A DNA stretch of 64,000 nt from Lotus japonicus. Lineage: Eukaryota; Streptophyta; Magnoliopsida; Fabales; Fabaceae. Position 1 is the stretch's first letter. Each line of letters begins with the position of its first letter. The DNA is taken from assembly GCF_012489685.1 (NCBI RefSeq), contig NC_080044.1:77548732-77612731 (forward strand), written 5' to 3'. The translations under genes were made by a program, and so were the position numbers. The notes below the pieces were generated by a model. That model was not told the origin of the DNA. It saw only the letters and a list, made by a program, of their open reading frames with translations, and did no database searches. Shown here piece by piece: positions 53,866 to 64,000 of this stretch.

Positions 53866-55418
53866 TATTAATGTGCAGATGAATTGATTAAATTAAAACA
53901 TAGGGGGAGTTAGCAAAGGATTTGGAAAGAATAAGGTGCTTTTACTATTAATTTCTTTTTGTTTGGATGTTTATTCTGACTTCCTCATTTCTTTATTTAT
54001 TATAATTATGGTATAAATGAACAATCATAAATAGGTACGAATGTAATTATTGAAATGGATAATATTTTGTTGCTTACTCAAATCAAATGCATTACATTAT
54101 GTAACCAAAAAAATGCTTTTGCACCCAAGTCTCATCAGTCATCCTTTCTATGATCGATGATGAAGGTACTTAAGTTAATAAATTAATATTTTTTAATATA
54201 AGTTTAGAAATGTTATTTAAGTACTAACGTGCCAGAATTATGTCAAGACCGGTGTTTTTACATGACCTAGCATTCTCTAGAGTCACGCATCGTACCTCAT
54301 TTATGATGGTGATGGCAGTAATTCTAATAGTACTTCAAATGTAGTTTACAAAGAAGTATTTTCAATGTAATATGATAAAAATGTAAAATATTATGTTTTC
54401 AGTTTTACTCTCAACAAAATAATGTCAATTCACATCAATGTTACTTCAACTAGCTAAGATGGACTAATCAATAGAAACAAAAATAATATTAATCTACCAT
54501 TTAAAACAACAAGTCAAAAGATAAAAACAAAACAACAACACAAAATCTTTTGATTTATGCCCCTCTAAATATTTTTATTTGGTATACACCCTTATTTTGA
54601 AAATAATATGGAGGGATAAGTCTCAGTCGTCCCCTCCGCATCAATGTTAGAGGGACCAAAGACATATTTAAGCAAAAAAAAAAAACAAAAACAAACATTA
54701 ATAAAAATAACAGATTTAACAAAAAAAACATACACAAAACTCAAAAATGAATATCCCTGTGCATCGCACGGGTAAAAAGTACTAGTAATAATTATAATAG
54801 ATCATCTTGTTAACAATTTTTAGGTTTCCAATAATTGATTATTGATTTCTAATTAAAAAAAAAACATATTTTTGAACAAAAATGAATCAAGAACCTAATA
54901 GCAGCAAAAGTGAATTGAAAGCTATAATAAAAGTAATTCAAAATGATTTGGACATCCATTGTAAAATAAGAACAAAATAGTAGCAAAAGAAAATTGCATT
55001 TGTTTTTATCGAATCAATTGTAGTTTTGATTTGAGTTCTGAGCGAATAAAGACCTACATAAATATTAATGTACAATGATAACTTTTATACTTTAGTTTTT
55101 TCCAGAAAAAATCATGATGAAGGATTCACGGGGATATATGTTACCATGATACCATTGTTTATAAAAAAAAAAACCATGATACCATTGCAATCCCAAATCC
55201 CTCTTTTCGTTAATTTATTTTTATAAATTATTAGCCATTGATAACTTAACTTTAGTTAACAAGAGGACCTATTTTAGTGGTTATTAAAATTTAAGGATCA
55301 ATTAGGATGATTTAATAGTTAGTTAATGAATCTATTTACAAAAGCTATAAAGTTTAAAGTGGCTTTATACATTTTTCCCTTTTTTCTTTAATGCATTTTT
55401 TTGTTTTGCAAATTCTTT
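53866..55418. other. AT-rich DNA, no gene seen
   Basis: Includes the Helitron-like 3' terminus at 54755-54785. No coding frame or other terminal structure was recognised. Confidence 0.4.
54755..54785 (+). mobile_element. Helitron-like 3' terminus
   Basis: The GC-rich hairpin CCCTGTGCATCGCACGGG lies 9 nt before CTAG, with T following. This matches the diagnostic plant Helitron 3' end. See the larger candidate 45927-54785 and the related end at 8322-8350. Confidence 0.65.
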
Positions 55419-55427
55419 TAAATATTT

Positions 55428-55621
55428 GAGTTTAATGGATATGCACTGACAGTGTAAAATAGTTTTACACAGTCATCCAATCAAAACATGCCACATAGGA
55501 GAGATAATTACATTTGACTTTAATTTTAATTAAAAGAATAAGATATTTTTTGATTTGGCGGAATTCAATTGGATGTCTGTGTAAAACTATTTTACACTGT
55601 CAGTGCATATCCATTAAACTC
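55428..55621. mobile_element. Foldback MITE of Mutator type, 194 bp
   Basis: Nearly the whole element is palindromic. GAGTTTAATGGATATGCACT is the start of both arms, continuing GACAGTGTAAAATAGTTTTA on each side. Perfect 9-bp direct repeats TAAATATTT (55419-55427 and 55622-55630) support a Mutator-like origin. I recognise this family as abundant in legumes. Confidence 0.9.
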
Positions 55622-55657
55622 TAAATATTTTACGGGAGAAGAAAAAAACCTATAGTT

Positions 55658-56588
55658 TTTTTTTTGACGAATAATTGAGAAACTTCATTAATCAGGAATG
55701 GACGCTAAGTCCAAAAAAACAAGATTCTGAACACAGGGAGGAGTGCAACCCACCCAAACACGCCCAGGGAAACCTAAAGCGTACTGAGAAAGCTCATGGG
55801 CAACCTTATTAGCTAGTCTACTAACATAAGAAATCTTCCCAGGGAAAGAAGAAAAGAAAAACCTAATATCAGAAATAACTCTCCCTACATACGTGTTAGA
55901 AAGTTCCCCACCTATGATGGAATCCACAACACTCTTGCAATCGGATTCTATGTGCAAATTCTGGAAGTCATACTGAGCTGCTACCTTGATCCCCTTCAAA
56001 ACCGCCATAGCTTCAGCGTACTCCGCTCCCAGCTCCACCGCAAGGTCCTCTGAAGCCGCCACCAAGACATTACCAAAATGATTTCTGAAAACAGCACCAG
56101 TTCCCACCGTTGGCCCGCACCACCCGCGTCAATATTTAATTTCACAGTACCCCTCGGTGGCAATCTCCAAAACTAATTAGCTGAAGGCTGATCTTCACTC
56201 CTCCTTGCACAAGCAACCTTCTGCTAGGCCTCCTGGAACTCCCGCACCGCTGAAAAAGCCTTTGCTGCAACATCCAACGCATCACTTGCTATCTCCTCAA
56301 AACACAACCTGTCTCTTGCAATCCATATGTGATATAGCGTGGAAGCAATCAATTCTGCGACATCCTTTGGAGCTTCCATAAGAATACTTCTGCACCAGGA
56401 AACAAGATCACACACCTCACCCACATCCCATGTTAAACCCAATGGGGTCAAAAACCACACCCTGCGACTCCATTCACAATCGCGAAGAGCATGTTCAACC
56501 GATTCAGAAACAGTATGGCAGCGAGGGCAGAAAATAGGGCATTGAACACCACGGTTCCAGAGTCGTTGCCTAGTAGGTACCACACCTT
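55658..56588 (-). mobile_element. 5'-truncated LINE (L1-type) insertion, 16-bp TSD
   Basis: Perfect 16-bp direct repeats AAAAAAACCTATAGTT flank the block (55642-55657 and 56589-56604). A T-run at the left end is the poly-A tail of a minus-strand element. The sequence encodes the zinc-binding and RNase H ends of a plant LINE. Truncation at the 5' end together with a TSD is the typical outcome of target-primed reverse transcription. Confidence 0.92.
55688..56107 (-). pseudogene. LINE RNase H domain (RVT_3)
   Basis: The 139-codon frame contains ELGAEYAEAMAVLKGIKVAA, LHIESDCKSVVDSIIGGEL and the C-terminal YVSRLANKVAHELSQYAL. This is the RNase H-like domain found at the end of plant LINE polyproteins. 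The first catalytic block (KLNIDAGG) lies just upstream in another frame (about 56130), so the domain is split by a frameshift. Confidence 0.8.
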
Positions 56589-56592
56589 TCAA
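56108..56592 (-). pseudogene. LINE zinc-binding reverse transcriptase tail (zf-RVT)
   Basis: The open frame 56224-56592 reads RQRLWNRGVQ, then CPRCHTVSESVEHALRDCEW (the Cys/His zinc-binding motif) and LIASTLYHIWIARDRLCFEE. Two TAG codons in the linker (near 56223 and 56176) separate it from the RNase H part. The last few codons at the 5' side belong to the truncation point and flank. Confidence 0.8.
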
Positions 56593-56604
56593 AAAAACCT
56601 ATAG

Positions 56605-57388
56605 TTGGAGTGCAGATTTGAAATTATATATATATATATTTATTTATTGGTAAATATTAGTTGTTATGATGATATAGTTTGAACGACTTTTTCACGTTAG
56701 CCATACAAAGTTCCCCCCCTAATTTAATTTATAATATAAATAAGATAAGATCACACAATTTAATTTATAATATAAATATAAATAAGAAAAGATTCCATCA
56801 ACTAATTAACAAATATAAAAAATAACACTATTTAATTTTTAATATTGATATCTTTATTTTTTTTAAAGTGGAATATTGATATCAATAAAGCAGAGTTATT
56901 TTCACTATACCTTATTTTTTAACGATCTCATATTGTTTTAAAAATAACAAAATCCAATTTTTTAAGAGATCGCATCTTTCTTTTTTAAATGAAAATTTTA
57001 TTTCATCTTGTTTTTCTTTTGATATAAATTCCATCTTGTATTTAAAAATAACATAATCTAACTAAGTTTTTAACATATTCTGTAGTGATTTTAAATATTA
57101 AAATTGTATCCCAAAGTTTAATTTACATATTTGATAGGATATTTTTATTTTTCATTATATAAGAAATAAACTTAACACCGATATTAAGAAAGGAGAGTTA
57201 TTTTCAGATGTTATCTTGATTTTACATAACAATCCGATTCCATCTTGTTTTTAAAAATAACACAATCTATCTAATTTATATATATATATATATTTGATAT
57301 GATATGATGAGGTTGCGGTTAGGGTAAACCCAGTCTGTGTCAATCTAATGGCTGCACTTGGTGGTGTATAGCACCTTGCTTGTTCCAC
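56605..57388. other. AT-rich upstream region of the DUF295 gene
   Basis: No gene is seen. Contains (TA)n near 56627-56638 and 57279-57293 and two similar TTTAATTTATAATATAAAT stretches at about 56722 and 56759. A promoter for the DUF295 gene would lie here but no clear TATA box position can be chosen. Confidence 0.4.
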
Positions 57389-59702
57389 ATGGTACGCCAT
57401 TTTCTCCTCTCCTCATTCAATTATTCAATTTTATCGGTTATTGTTTTGCAATATGTTGCTATAATCATAATAATTTCAATTTCTTTCATACACATACATA
57501 CATACAGGATCGACCAAAGCATCAATGTCTTCCATCCACCCAACCACCTTACCCTTGGCTTCTTTTTAAAGGCTATCCGCAGATCTTTTGCAGCATATCA
57601 GATCCTAACGAAACCTACTCGACAAGTATTCCAGAGTTTGAGGAGGCATATCTGTTGACTTGTCAACATGGTTGGTGCCTATCGGAGACATGGTCTGAAA
57701 TATTATTTCTTTGGAATCCTACCAACTTCGAGAAAATCATCCTCCCACACTTAAAATGCGATTTCGGGATAAATCAGTGCATTTTTTCGTGCTCTCCAAC
57801 TGCGACTGATCAGATTTGCTTCATATTTTTACTTCCATCCTTCAATCATCGAGCTAAGAAAATACTATTCTGTCAACTTGGAGATAGTCAATGGACTGAA
57901 GTGGATTATAAGGAGGAGACTAGTGAATTGTATCTTGTTAACCCGGTTTACTTTCATGGTCACTTGTACGCAGTTGAATACTTATCAGGTCGTCTTGTGG
58001 TAATAGAGAAGCGTGAACCCAATGGCTTTGAAATAAACTCTGCACATGTTTTCATGCCTCCTCTCCAAAAGACCTTCGAGTATAGAAGCTGGTTGTTAGA
58101 ATCTAACAACCAACTATTTTGTATTCAAATTACTTTTGAACGTCATGTGATTATTTCTGTTGCGGTTCATAAATTAGATTTTTCTCAAATGGTGTGGGAA
58201 AAGGTAAAAAGCATTCCCGACAAAGTTTTCTTTTTATCAACTAATGGCTTACCTTTTGCTTGTCAAGCAGTCCATCCTGAAATAGAAGGAGGGCGTATTT
58301 ATTTTATCTTAGAGAGCAAGTTTGTCTACATATACAACATTGAAGACAATAGTCATGTGCTTTGTCATGCTTTCTCTAATTTACCAACAAAGCTGTACCG
58401 CTCATTCTGGTTTAGACCAGATTTAAGGTATGAAGTTTTACCATTGATTTTTATCGACTGTAAAATTAATTTGAATTAAAATGGTGAAACAATATATTGT
58501 TCATGTTGTGTAGGATGACATTTTCACTCCAAGAACAAAGAGGAAAAACACAAACTAGAGGGGAGAAAAGTAGCGTTGTAGTCCGCTCAAATAAGACAAG
58601 GGATATAACTACTAACTCTTATGCATTTCCTTTTGAAGAACTTCATTTTGACATGATGAAAGAGGTTGCAAGATGTCTTAACGTGCTTGATTATTTGCAT
58701 TTTCGAGCTACTAGCAACTTCTTCCGTTTAAGATTTCCACCACTTCAAAGCAGGTCACTCTCTTACACTTCAATGTCGAGTTTTGATGATCTTCCACTCT
58801 TTCCATTATTTGTTTTCTTTGAGAAAGAAAATGTCTTAACTTTTGTGCACCCAAAGTATGGGATCAAGTATAAATATAACATTAATTTGCCTAAAGATAT
58901 CCAAGGAGATTGTCAAATTTTCGGCTCAAAAGATGGTTGGTTGTTATTAGCCGTAGACAATTTTTCTAGCATATTCTTCAATCCCATTACAAGAGAAGTG
59001 AAGAAACTTGCACATGGACCTGCACCAGAACAACAAAAAAGGAATACGGTGTGTGTAGGCATTTCACATCCCCCAACCTCTTCAGAATGTGTAGTTGTTG
59101 AACTCCATAGATCATTCTACTCGGATAACGATATGATAGTATACACCACTCGCCTTGGGGAGGAAAACTGGGAATTCGATATTAAAAACTCTAAGTTTGG
59201 TCTCTCCTACATCAACCCTTGTTTCTATAATGGGGTATTCTATTATCTGAGTTGTGAAGGAAAGTTGGCAACTCTTAAAGAAGATGAAGAAGGAGACATA
59301 CTTTGGGAGGATTGTGAGAAGCCTGATGCTCCATGCACCGACTACTACATGTCCTTTCTTGTAGAATGCAATGGTAGTCTCTTGTCGGTATTTGAAGGTG
59401 CTTTTGGAAATTGGATTGGAGTTTTCAAGTTGAATGAGTCCGAAATGATATGGACGAGAGTTGAAAGTCTTGAAAATCATATGCTTTTTGTTGGTAAACA
59501 ATCATATTCTGCAGTTGCCGATATTCCTGGAATGGAAAATAAAATATATTTTCCAAGAATTCATGATGAAAATACTGTATTTTATTCACTAGAAACAAAA
59601 AGCTACCATACATTTGAAAGCACTAAAGTGGTAGATTTTAGTACGAGTGAAAAATTTAATAGCAGTTGGATTCAACCAAGATGGCAGAGACTAAGTAAGT
59701 AA
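57389..59702 (+). CDS. Tandem DUF295 (KIB/F-box-like) protein, three exons
   Basis: Proposed exons are 57389-57391 (only the ATG, in CACATG/GTACGC), 57508-58427 and 58514-59702, giving 703 aa. The second intron (TTTAAG/GTATGA ... TGTGTAG/GATGAC) joins the two long frames in phase (DLR-MTFSLQEQ). The first half is a DUF295 module without an F-box (PYPWLLFKGYPQIFCS, TCQHGWCLSETWSEILFLWN, GRIYFILESKFVYIYNIED). The second half begins with an F-box-like helix set (FPFEELHFDMMKEVARCLNV, LDYLHFRATSNFFRLRF), then another DUF295 module (GSKDGWLLLAVDNFSSIFFN, IYFPRIHDENTVFYSLE). Plant proteins of this family are mostly uncharacterised; some act in F-box complexes. The 5' end is the weak point: an upstream ATG at 57348 hits a stop after 7 codons. 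If intron 2 is retained, two separate proteins result. No disabling mutation is seen. Confidence 0.65.
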
Positions 59703-59985
59703 GATGCTGGAGAACGCTGGGGTTGGTAGCCTTCAAAATCTATTGGAGGGAGAATGATGGAGAAGTTTGTTGCTTTTGATATTTTGGGAGTTGCCTTGGA
59801 GGGTGGCTTGATCTTGTGGACTTTGATTTTAAGTTTATGTGTGTTGTGCTTTAATTCATCTTTTCTATTTTTTTTTTCTCTATGTACTGGGTGTCATTGT
59901 TCTCTTTTTGAATATTTGGTGCAATAATTTATTTGGAATACTTTCAATTTTCATGTGAAAACCGTGTTGAATATATATTTAGAAA

Positions 59986-60021
<36 letters not shown>

Positions 60022-60514
60022 CTAGAAGACGAATCCACTCACTCTAAGATAAATATACACGTGTAGACCGTAAATATAAATAGTGATACTGTCTTTGTAT
60101 TGTAAAGTGATTGTAGTTATATAGTTTTTATTTTTTTTTTGAAACTGTAGTTATATAGTTATTAAATTACACTATTAACTTGGCATGAAAGATTGTTGGC
60201 ATTTAGTAAGTCTGTTCATGCCACGTTCAAAAAAAAAGTCTGTTGATCTTTTCTAAATTGCTTATTGACTTATACCTCATTTATATATTATCAAAAAGAC
60301 ATTCAACCACAAGCTTATATATTAAAGTGGATGTTAGTAAAGGTGAACCTTTTCATTCATGACTTGCTATTCCTTGCATTTATGTGTATGTTTGAGTGGT
60401 GATAATGTTGAAACTGGATAAATTGCTTGGTTTAAATCTGTTTTCCGGAGTAAGTTTTGATATGAACATGAACACAGCTGCATAATCATAAAAAGGAACG
60501 AAATTACTTTGCTC
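59703..60514. other. 3' region of the DUF295 gene and intergenic DNA
   Basis: Probable 3'UTR to about 59960, then an (AT)n tract at 59989-60019 and AT-rich sequence. No gene. Confidence 0.45.
59989..60019. repeat. (AT)n microsatellite
   Basis: About 30 bp of TA dinucleotides. Confidence 0.9.
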
Positions 60515-60905
60515 CCATTTTCTGCAAGCGTTGGGGGCAGTTTGGGCAGCAACGGTGTGGTGCATTTGGGAATGCAGGAATCAGGTTGTTTTTCAGAATG
60601 GAGTTTTTGATTTGGGGGCAGTCCTTGGATTTGATTCAGGTCAGGAGCTGAAGGTGGTTGAGAGTTAAAGTTAGAGGGTTTTGCTTTTCTTTTTATGAAT
60701 GGTTGTCCAATCCTCTATTGTGTCTCAATGCTGTATAGCTGAGTTTCGTTCGGTTGGGGGGCTGCTACTGCTATCTTTGGGTGTTTGGTTTTGTTCTGCT
60801 AGTTAGTTTGTATTGTCCCTTGCTAGCTCTTATTTGAGTTGGTTTTTTGCTGTTTGATTGAACTCTTTGCTTTTGCTTTTGTTCTTTCTCTCTTGTATTA
60901 AAGGT
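60515..60905 (+). mobile_element. 3' end of a plant LINE (decayed)
   Basis: The plus strand reads WAATVWCIWECRNQVVFQNG, then VRSWRWLRV and FYEWLSNPLLCL, the conserved C-terminal end of plant LINE reverse transcriptases. A G/T-rich 3'UTR to about 60905 follows. The piece is frame-broken. No TSD was found. Confidence 0.6.
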
Positions 60906-61043
60906 TGGTGTTAGAATATAGTATAAAATCATTAAAGTGACACGTAAGCCTAAAAGCTGAGGTGGATAGTGTGCTTAGAAGTATAAACATTGAGGTGGCG
61001 TCGCTATAATAATTACTTAATTATAATAGATAGATTGATTGCT

Positions 61044-61198
61044 CAAACCCTTATAATCTTATGAAGCTAATGATGTTACAGATATGAGATATCACATGAA
61101 GCATAATTAAGCAACCAGTGAAAGTATCACAACAATTGAAGCCTTTTCCCATTAAACAAGGTCAACTACATTAATCAAATCATATAAAAACATACTAT
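61044..61198 (+). repeat. Direct repeat shared with 63149-63302
   Basis: CAAACCCTTATAATCTTATG begins both copies and CATATAAAAACATACTAT ends both. Differences are small (for example a TGAGATATCACA / TACTTTGA change). Each copy lies immediately 3' of a minus-strand helicase fragment, so this is probably duplicated 3' flank. Confidence 0.85.
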
Positions 61199-63020
61199 AT
61201 ATCTTGTTCTTGTAAGAGCAACATTAGTTCTCTGGGGAGAGGAGACAAACTCAAGCGAACTCCTGATATTGGTTCTTACAGTTGATAATATAATAATATC
61301 ATGCTCACCACTATGATAACCATCTATGGATTTCACGTTCACATAAAATCCATCATGGCTATCATACATTTTTCCAAGCTTCGCTTGAATTGCAACAACT
61401 TGCCCCGCATATGGTGACACTATACCAATAGAGAGTTTCTCCTTGGAAGAAAAAAGCCATTCTGCAACCAGAAAAAAGGACTTGCTATAATTTATATTGA
61501 CTTCTTTTCATCTAGGGTTCAGTAATGCTGATCGAAAGAAGAATAAAATTAAAATCAATAACATAAGAGGCTACAGCTGGGAATTTGTCAAAAACTTTAT
61601 GCAAATTCTTCAGTATTGTGACAACAACTGTACCTCAGCCATATTTTTGTAGCTCCTACCTGCATCATCAAATTCTTCTCTTCCACCAATTATATTTATA
61701 AAATTATTGGGACCAAACAATGGCCCTGGAAGGCATTTCTTCCCGTAGTTACTCACAACATTTTGCGCATCACAAATTTTGTTATGAGTAGAAATATTGA
61801 TTTGGAAATAAGCTGATTTGTGGATGCATTCTGTGTTGCATGTTGAGAAGGTGTTTTGGGTGATCCAGTAAGCTCAGCCTCTCAAACAAGCTTCTCCCAA
61901 ATCCAGCTTCAGAAGAAACCTTACACACAAAAAAGAACAAACACAAACGTAAATTAGCTATAGAAGTGGCTTGTTGGAGGTAATTCACAAAAAGAAAAAC
62001 AAGTTTTCAAATATGCATGATCCAAACTACTTACATTACTCCTAACCATGGAACTTAATTGACACTCATCACCAACAAGAATAGCGCGGCTTATTCCTGG
62101 AAGTAATAGAGGTATTACTGATTCGCATTCTTTCAGGTGAGCAGCTTCATCTATTACCAAAAGGTTCACTGGCTTCATTTCTACAGAATGTAGCTTATAT
62201 GAACAGGAAGTTGTGCAAAATATTATTGATGAATTTTGGAAACAAAACTTTCTAATTGAAGCCTGGTGAAAAGATTTTATCAATTTGAGTCTATCAAGTT
62301 AATCTCTTGCAGTTTCAAAAGCAGATAGAATAGACATTCATTTCTCTTCTCGTACAATCTATATGAGAGATCATTGTATGAGTGAGAAATTCTATCTGAT
62401 ATTTCAAGACCAGTAAAAAGCATTTCCAATCCTTCAAAACGACAATTTTTTTCAATCTCAAACAAGGAATCTTGAAATGATTTAAGTGCTTCATCTAAGC
62501 ACACTAAGTTCCTATAGTTATGTTCCAAAAGGAGAGATCTAGCCACATGTGTCTCCAAGATAGAAATGTAGGATTTCAATGGCAGAGCAGTACATGGAAA
62601 TAAATCTTTCTCTCATAAACTCTAAAAAGGATTTGGGCTTATTCATGCTATTATTTGAAGTATTCCTGCTTATTGTGTTCTCCTTATCCTTATCCCCTCT
62701 CTGTCTCAAGGAATCTGTGATACTGAGAAACACAATTTGTGAGAAAATCAAACATTGATTTCACAGAAGAACTCCAGCCAGTAAAAGGTGTAAAGCATTC
62801 CATGAGGCGTTCCATTCGATAATCCAATTGTATGTCCTCAACATCTTCATCGATGTTGAGTCTCTTATTATTCCCTAGCAACAACTAGTCTCCAGGGGAA
62901 CAGAACAATTCACCAGAGAGGGAGTCTCTCACAATGCTCAATAACCGCGAAGCCACTTCTCTGATGGCAACATTGGTCGAAGCACATACAAGAACTCTAT
63001 ATTTCATTTTCACTAGAGCA
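61175..63020 (-). pseudogene. SEN1-like helicase remnant
   Basis: Minus-strand pieces in order: YRVLVCASTNVAIREVASRL (helicase motif Ia region) at about 62990; FTPFTGWSSSVKSMFDFLTN; LVIDEAAHLKECESVIPLLL (Walker B, motif II) and ILVGDECQLSSMVRSN near 62060-62180; LFERLSLLDHPKHLLNMQHR; and SPYAGQVVAIQAKLGKMYDS, VKSIDGYHSGEHDIIILSTV, SSPQRTNVALTRTRY (motifs V-VI) at 61175-61420. At least one intron (SMVRSN/GTAAGT ... GTGTAAG/GTTTCT) survives. Disruptions are a stop at 62885-62887 (GD-stop-LLLGN), frameshifts near 62705, 62590, 61790 and 61633, no Walker A exon, and truncation after motif VI. It is certainly non-functional as a helicase. Confidence 0.85.
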
Positions 63021-63148
63021 AAAAGCCATCAAGGGCAGTGGAGCTGTGATTGCAATCAACTGCAAAGAAACAGTCACATTGTATTGCATCATTTGAAGGA
63101 AAAAAATCTAATGACAATGAAGTGAGTTAACAATTAACAACACATTGT

Positions 63149-63302
63149 TCAAACCCTTATAATCTTATGAAGCTAATGATGATACAGATATTACTTTGAT
63201 GAAGCATAATTAAGCAACCAGTGAAAGTATCACAATAATTGAAGCCTTTTTCCCATTAAACAAGATCAACTACATTAATCAAATCATATAAAAACATACT
63301 AT
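63149..63302 (+). repeat. Second copy of the 155-bp direct repeat
   Basis: Matches 61044-61198. It separates the SEN1-like and UvrD-like helicase remnants and supports an origin by duplication or rearrangement between neighbouring helicase genes. Confidence 0.85.
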
Positions 63303-63351
63303 CAAGATCAGACTATCTAATTATACCAAATTATTCAATCTAATTACTGTT

Positions 63352-63888
63352 TTAATAGTTTTTTTGCAGTGATAACAAATGAATTAAGTCAGAATAATCA
63401 TTACCTTCATTCCCCGTGATCGACCTCCATTCTTCATCACTGCTTGTAACTTTCATTTTATCTGCTGCTGAACTATCTAGTATTTCAAAATGCACAAGAT
63501 TCTTGTTCTTCCAATAGTCGAACATTGGCACGGAGAAATCTTCTCCATCCTCACAAATCCACAGCCTCTTTCTTGTACGTGTTGTGGCAACATATAGTAG
63601 CTTGAGTCCAGAACACAAAAGGTTGTGCTTGGAATCAACAAAACTTCGAGTGTTAACATGTGTTCTGGAGTCTAGCATATTCTTTTCCTTCATGTACTCA
63701 TATATTATCCACCATCGCCTTTTCAAAGGTGAAGAGGCTAAAAAAATTATAGAGCAACACATCACAACAAAGGCCAAAGAAGTACCATAAGACAGATTTT
63801 TCAAGAAAACAATGCAGAAAATCAAATCCATGAAGCCATAGTCATTGTAACTTGGCCTCTTCTTGGTTGAACTCTCTGCTTCCATCAT
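63352..63888 (-). pseudogene. UvrD-like helicase C-terminal fragment
   Basis: The 178-codon frame contains KRRWWIIYEYMKEKNMLDSR, LCSGLKLLYVATTRTRKRLW (UvrD motif VI type) and EDFSVPMFDYWKNKNLVHFE, typical of the large plant UvrD/TPR helicase-like proteins. The first about 45 residues do not fit the family. Near 63420 a 4-bp insertion relative to the expected EEWRSRGMK sequence shifts the frame just before a GTAATG donor, so the true exon end is lost. Upstream parts would lie beyond or near the window end. A disabled gene piece is the best reading. Confidence 0.7.
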
Positions 63889-64000
63889 TTTCTTTAGTTC
63901 AAATATGTTGACAAAATGTCACAAAAGGCATGTGCATGCAATGCAGATATGAAAAGTGTTGGATTAAAACTTCACAAATGCATTTTTGGCTTGCTTGGAG
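63889..64000. other. Window edge, no feature assigned
   Basis: The 112 bases at the right edge hold no recognisable exon; the UvrD-like fragment may continue beyond the window. Confidence 0.4.

Larger units (their letters stand above)
45927..54785 (+). mobile_element. Possible 8.9-kb Helitron carrying gene fragments
   Basis: The 3' end is convincing: hairpin CCCTGTGCATCGCACGGG (54755-54772), nine bases, then CTAG (54782-54785) followed by T. The proposed 5' end is TCTATAATATATAAAAGC at 45927, preceded by A as Helitron insertion between A and T requires. The two ends have not been proved to belong together. No Rep/helicase is present, so it would be non-autonomous. Inside are an auxin-response-factor-like exon, other spliced-looking pieces (46140-49500), and later insertions (two Stowaway MITEs and a hAT element). 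Confidence 0.35.

Overview
This is a plant nuclear window, most likely from a papilionoid legume. The evidence is AT-rich intergenic DNA, GT-AG introns, plant-type gene families, and dense plant transposons. Several of these (palindromic 'ATAAGCGCTTAT' MITEs, 'CACTGACAGTGTAAAA' MITEs) I recognise from recall as common in legumes; no search was run. The window holds only four or five apparently intact protein-coding loci. Most of the rest is mobile elements, many with readable termini and target-site duplications (TSDs).

Layout. 1-4.4 kb: two copies of one PIF/Harbinger-type MITE in opposite orientation, around a 1.2-kb Mutator-like element with a 9-bp TSD that appears to carry a decayed gene fragment. 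4.4-12.5 kb: an inverted duplication of a membrane-protein gene. The left copy (+) has a nonsense codon and an inserted transposon in its upstream region; the right copy (-) is open (492 aa). 12.6-16.9 kb: a complete, apparently intact PIF/Harbinger transposon with both ORFs, TIRs and a TTA TSD. Another 1.3-kb TIR element follows 17 bp later. 19-23.6 kb: a three-exon ARM/TPR-repeat protein gene (+). 24.8-27.5 kb: a three-exon major facilitator transporter gene (-) with a MITE in intron 2.

30-37.2 kb: the most unusual region. It is a direct tandem array (period about 1.3-1.5 kb) of truncated BCS1-like AAA-ATPase N-terminal fragments (-). Each is preceded by sequence that looks like the TATA/polyA part of a Ty1/copia LTR plus the left end of a hAT-like element. 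The right edge of the array shows the parent structure: copia pol remnant, LTR, and a hAT insertion with an 8-bp TSD.

37.2-57 kb is transposon-rich: an RNase H remnant, copia remnants, three Stowaway MITEs, two tRNA-derived SINEs, a hAT element with 8-bp TSD, a possible 8.9-kb Helitron containing an auxin-response-factor exon, and a 5'-truncated LINE with a 16-bp TSD. 57.4-59.7 kb: a gene that splices two DUF295 (KIB-type/F-box) modules into one protein. 60.5-64 kb: a LINE tail and disabled pieces of SEN1-like and UvrD-like helicase genes (-).

The genes do not form a pathway. The common theme is how transposons carry, break and multiply gene pieces. I found no CRISPR array, rRNA or intact tRNA gene. 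Splice sites were assigned by eye from reading-frame continuity and GT/AG signals.
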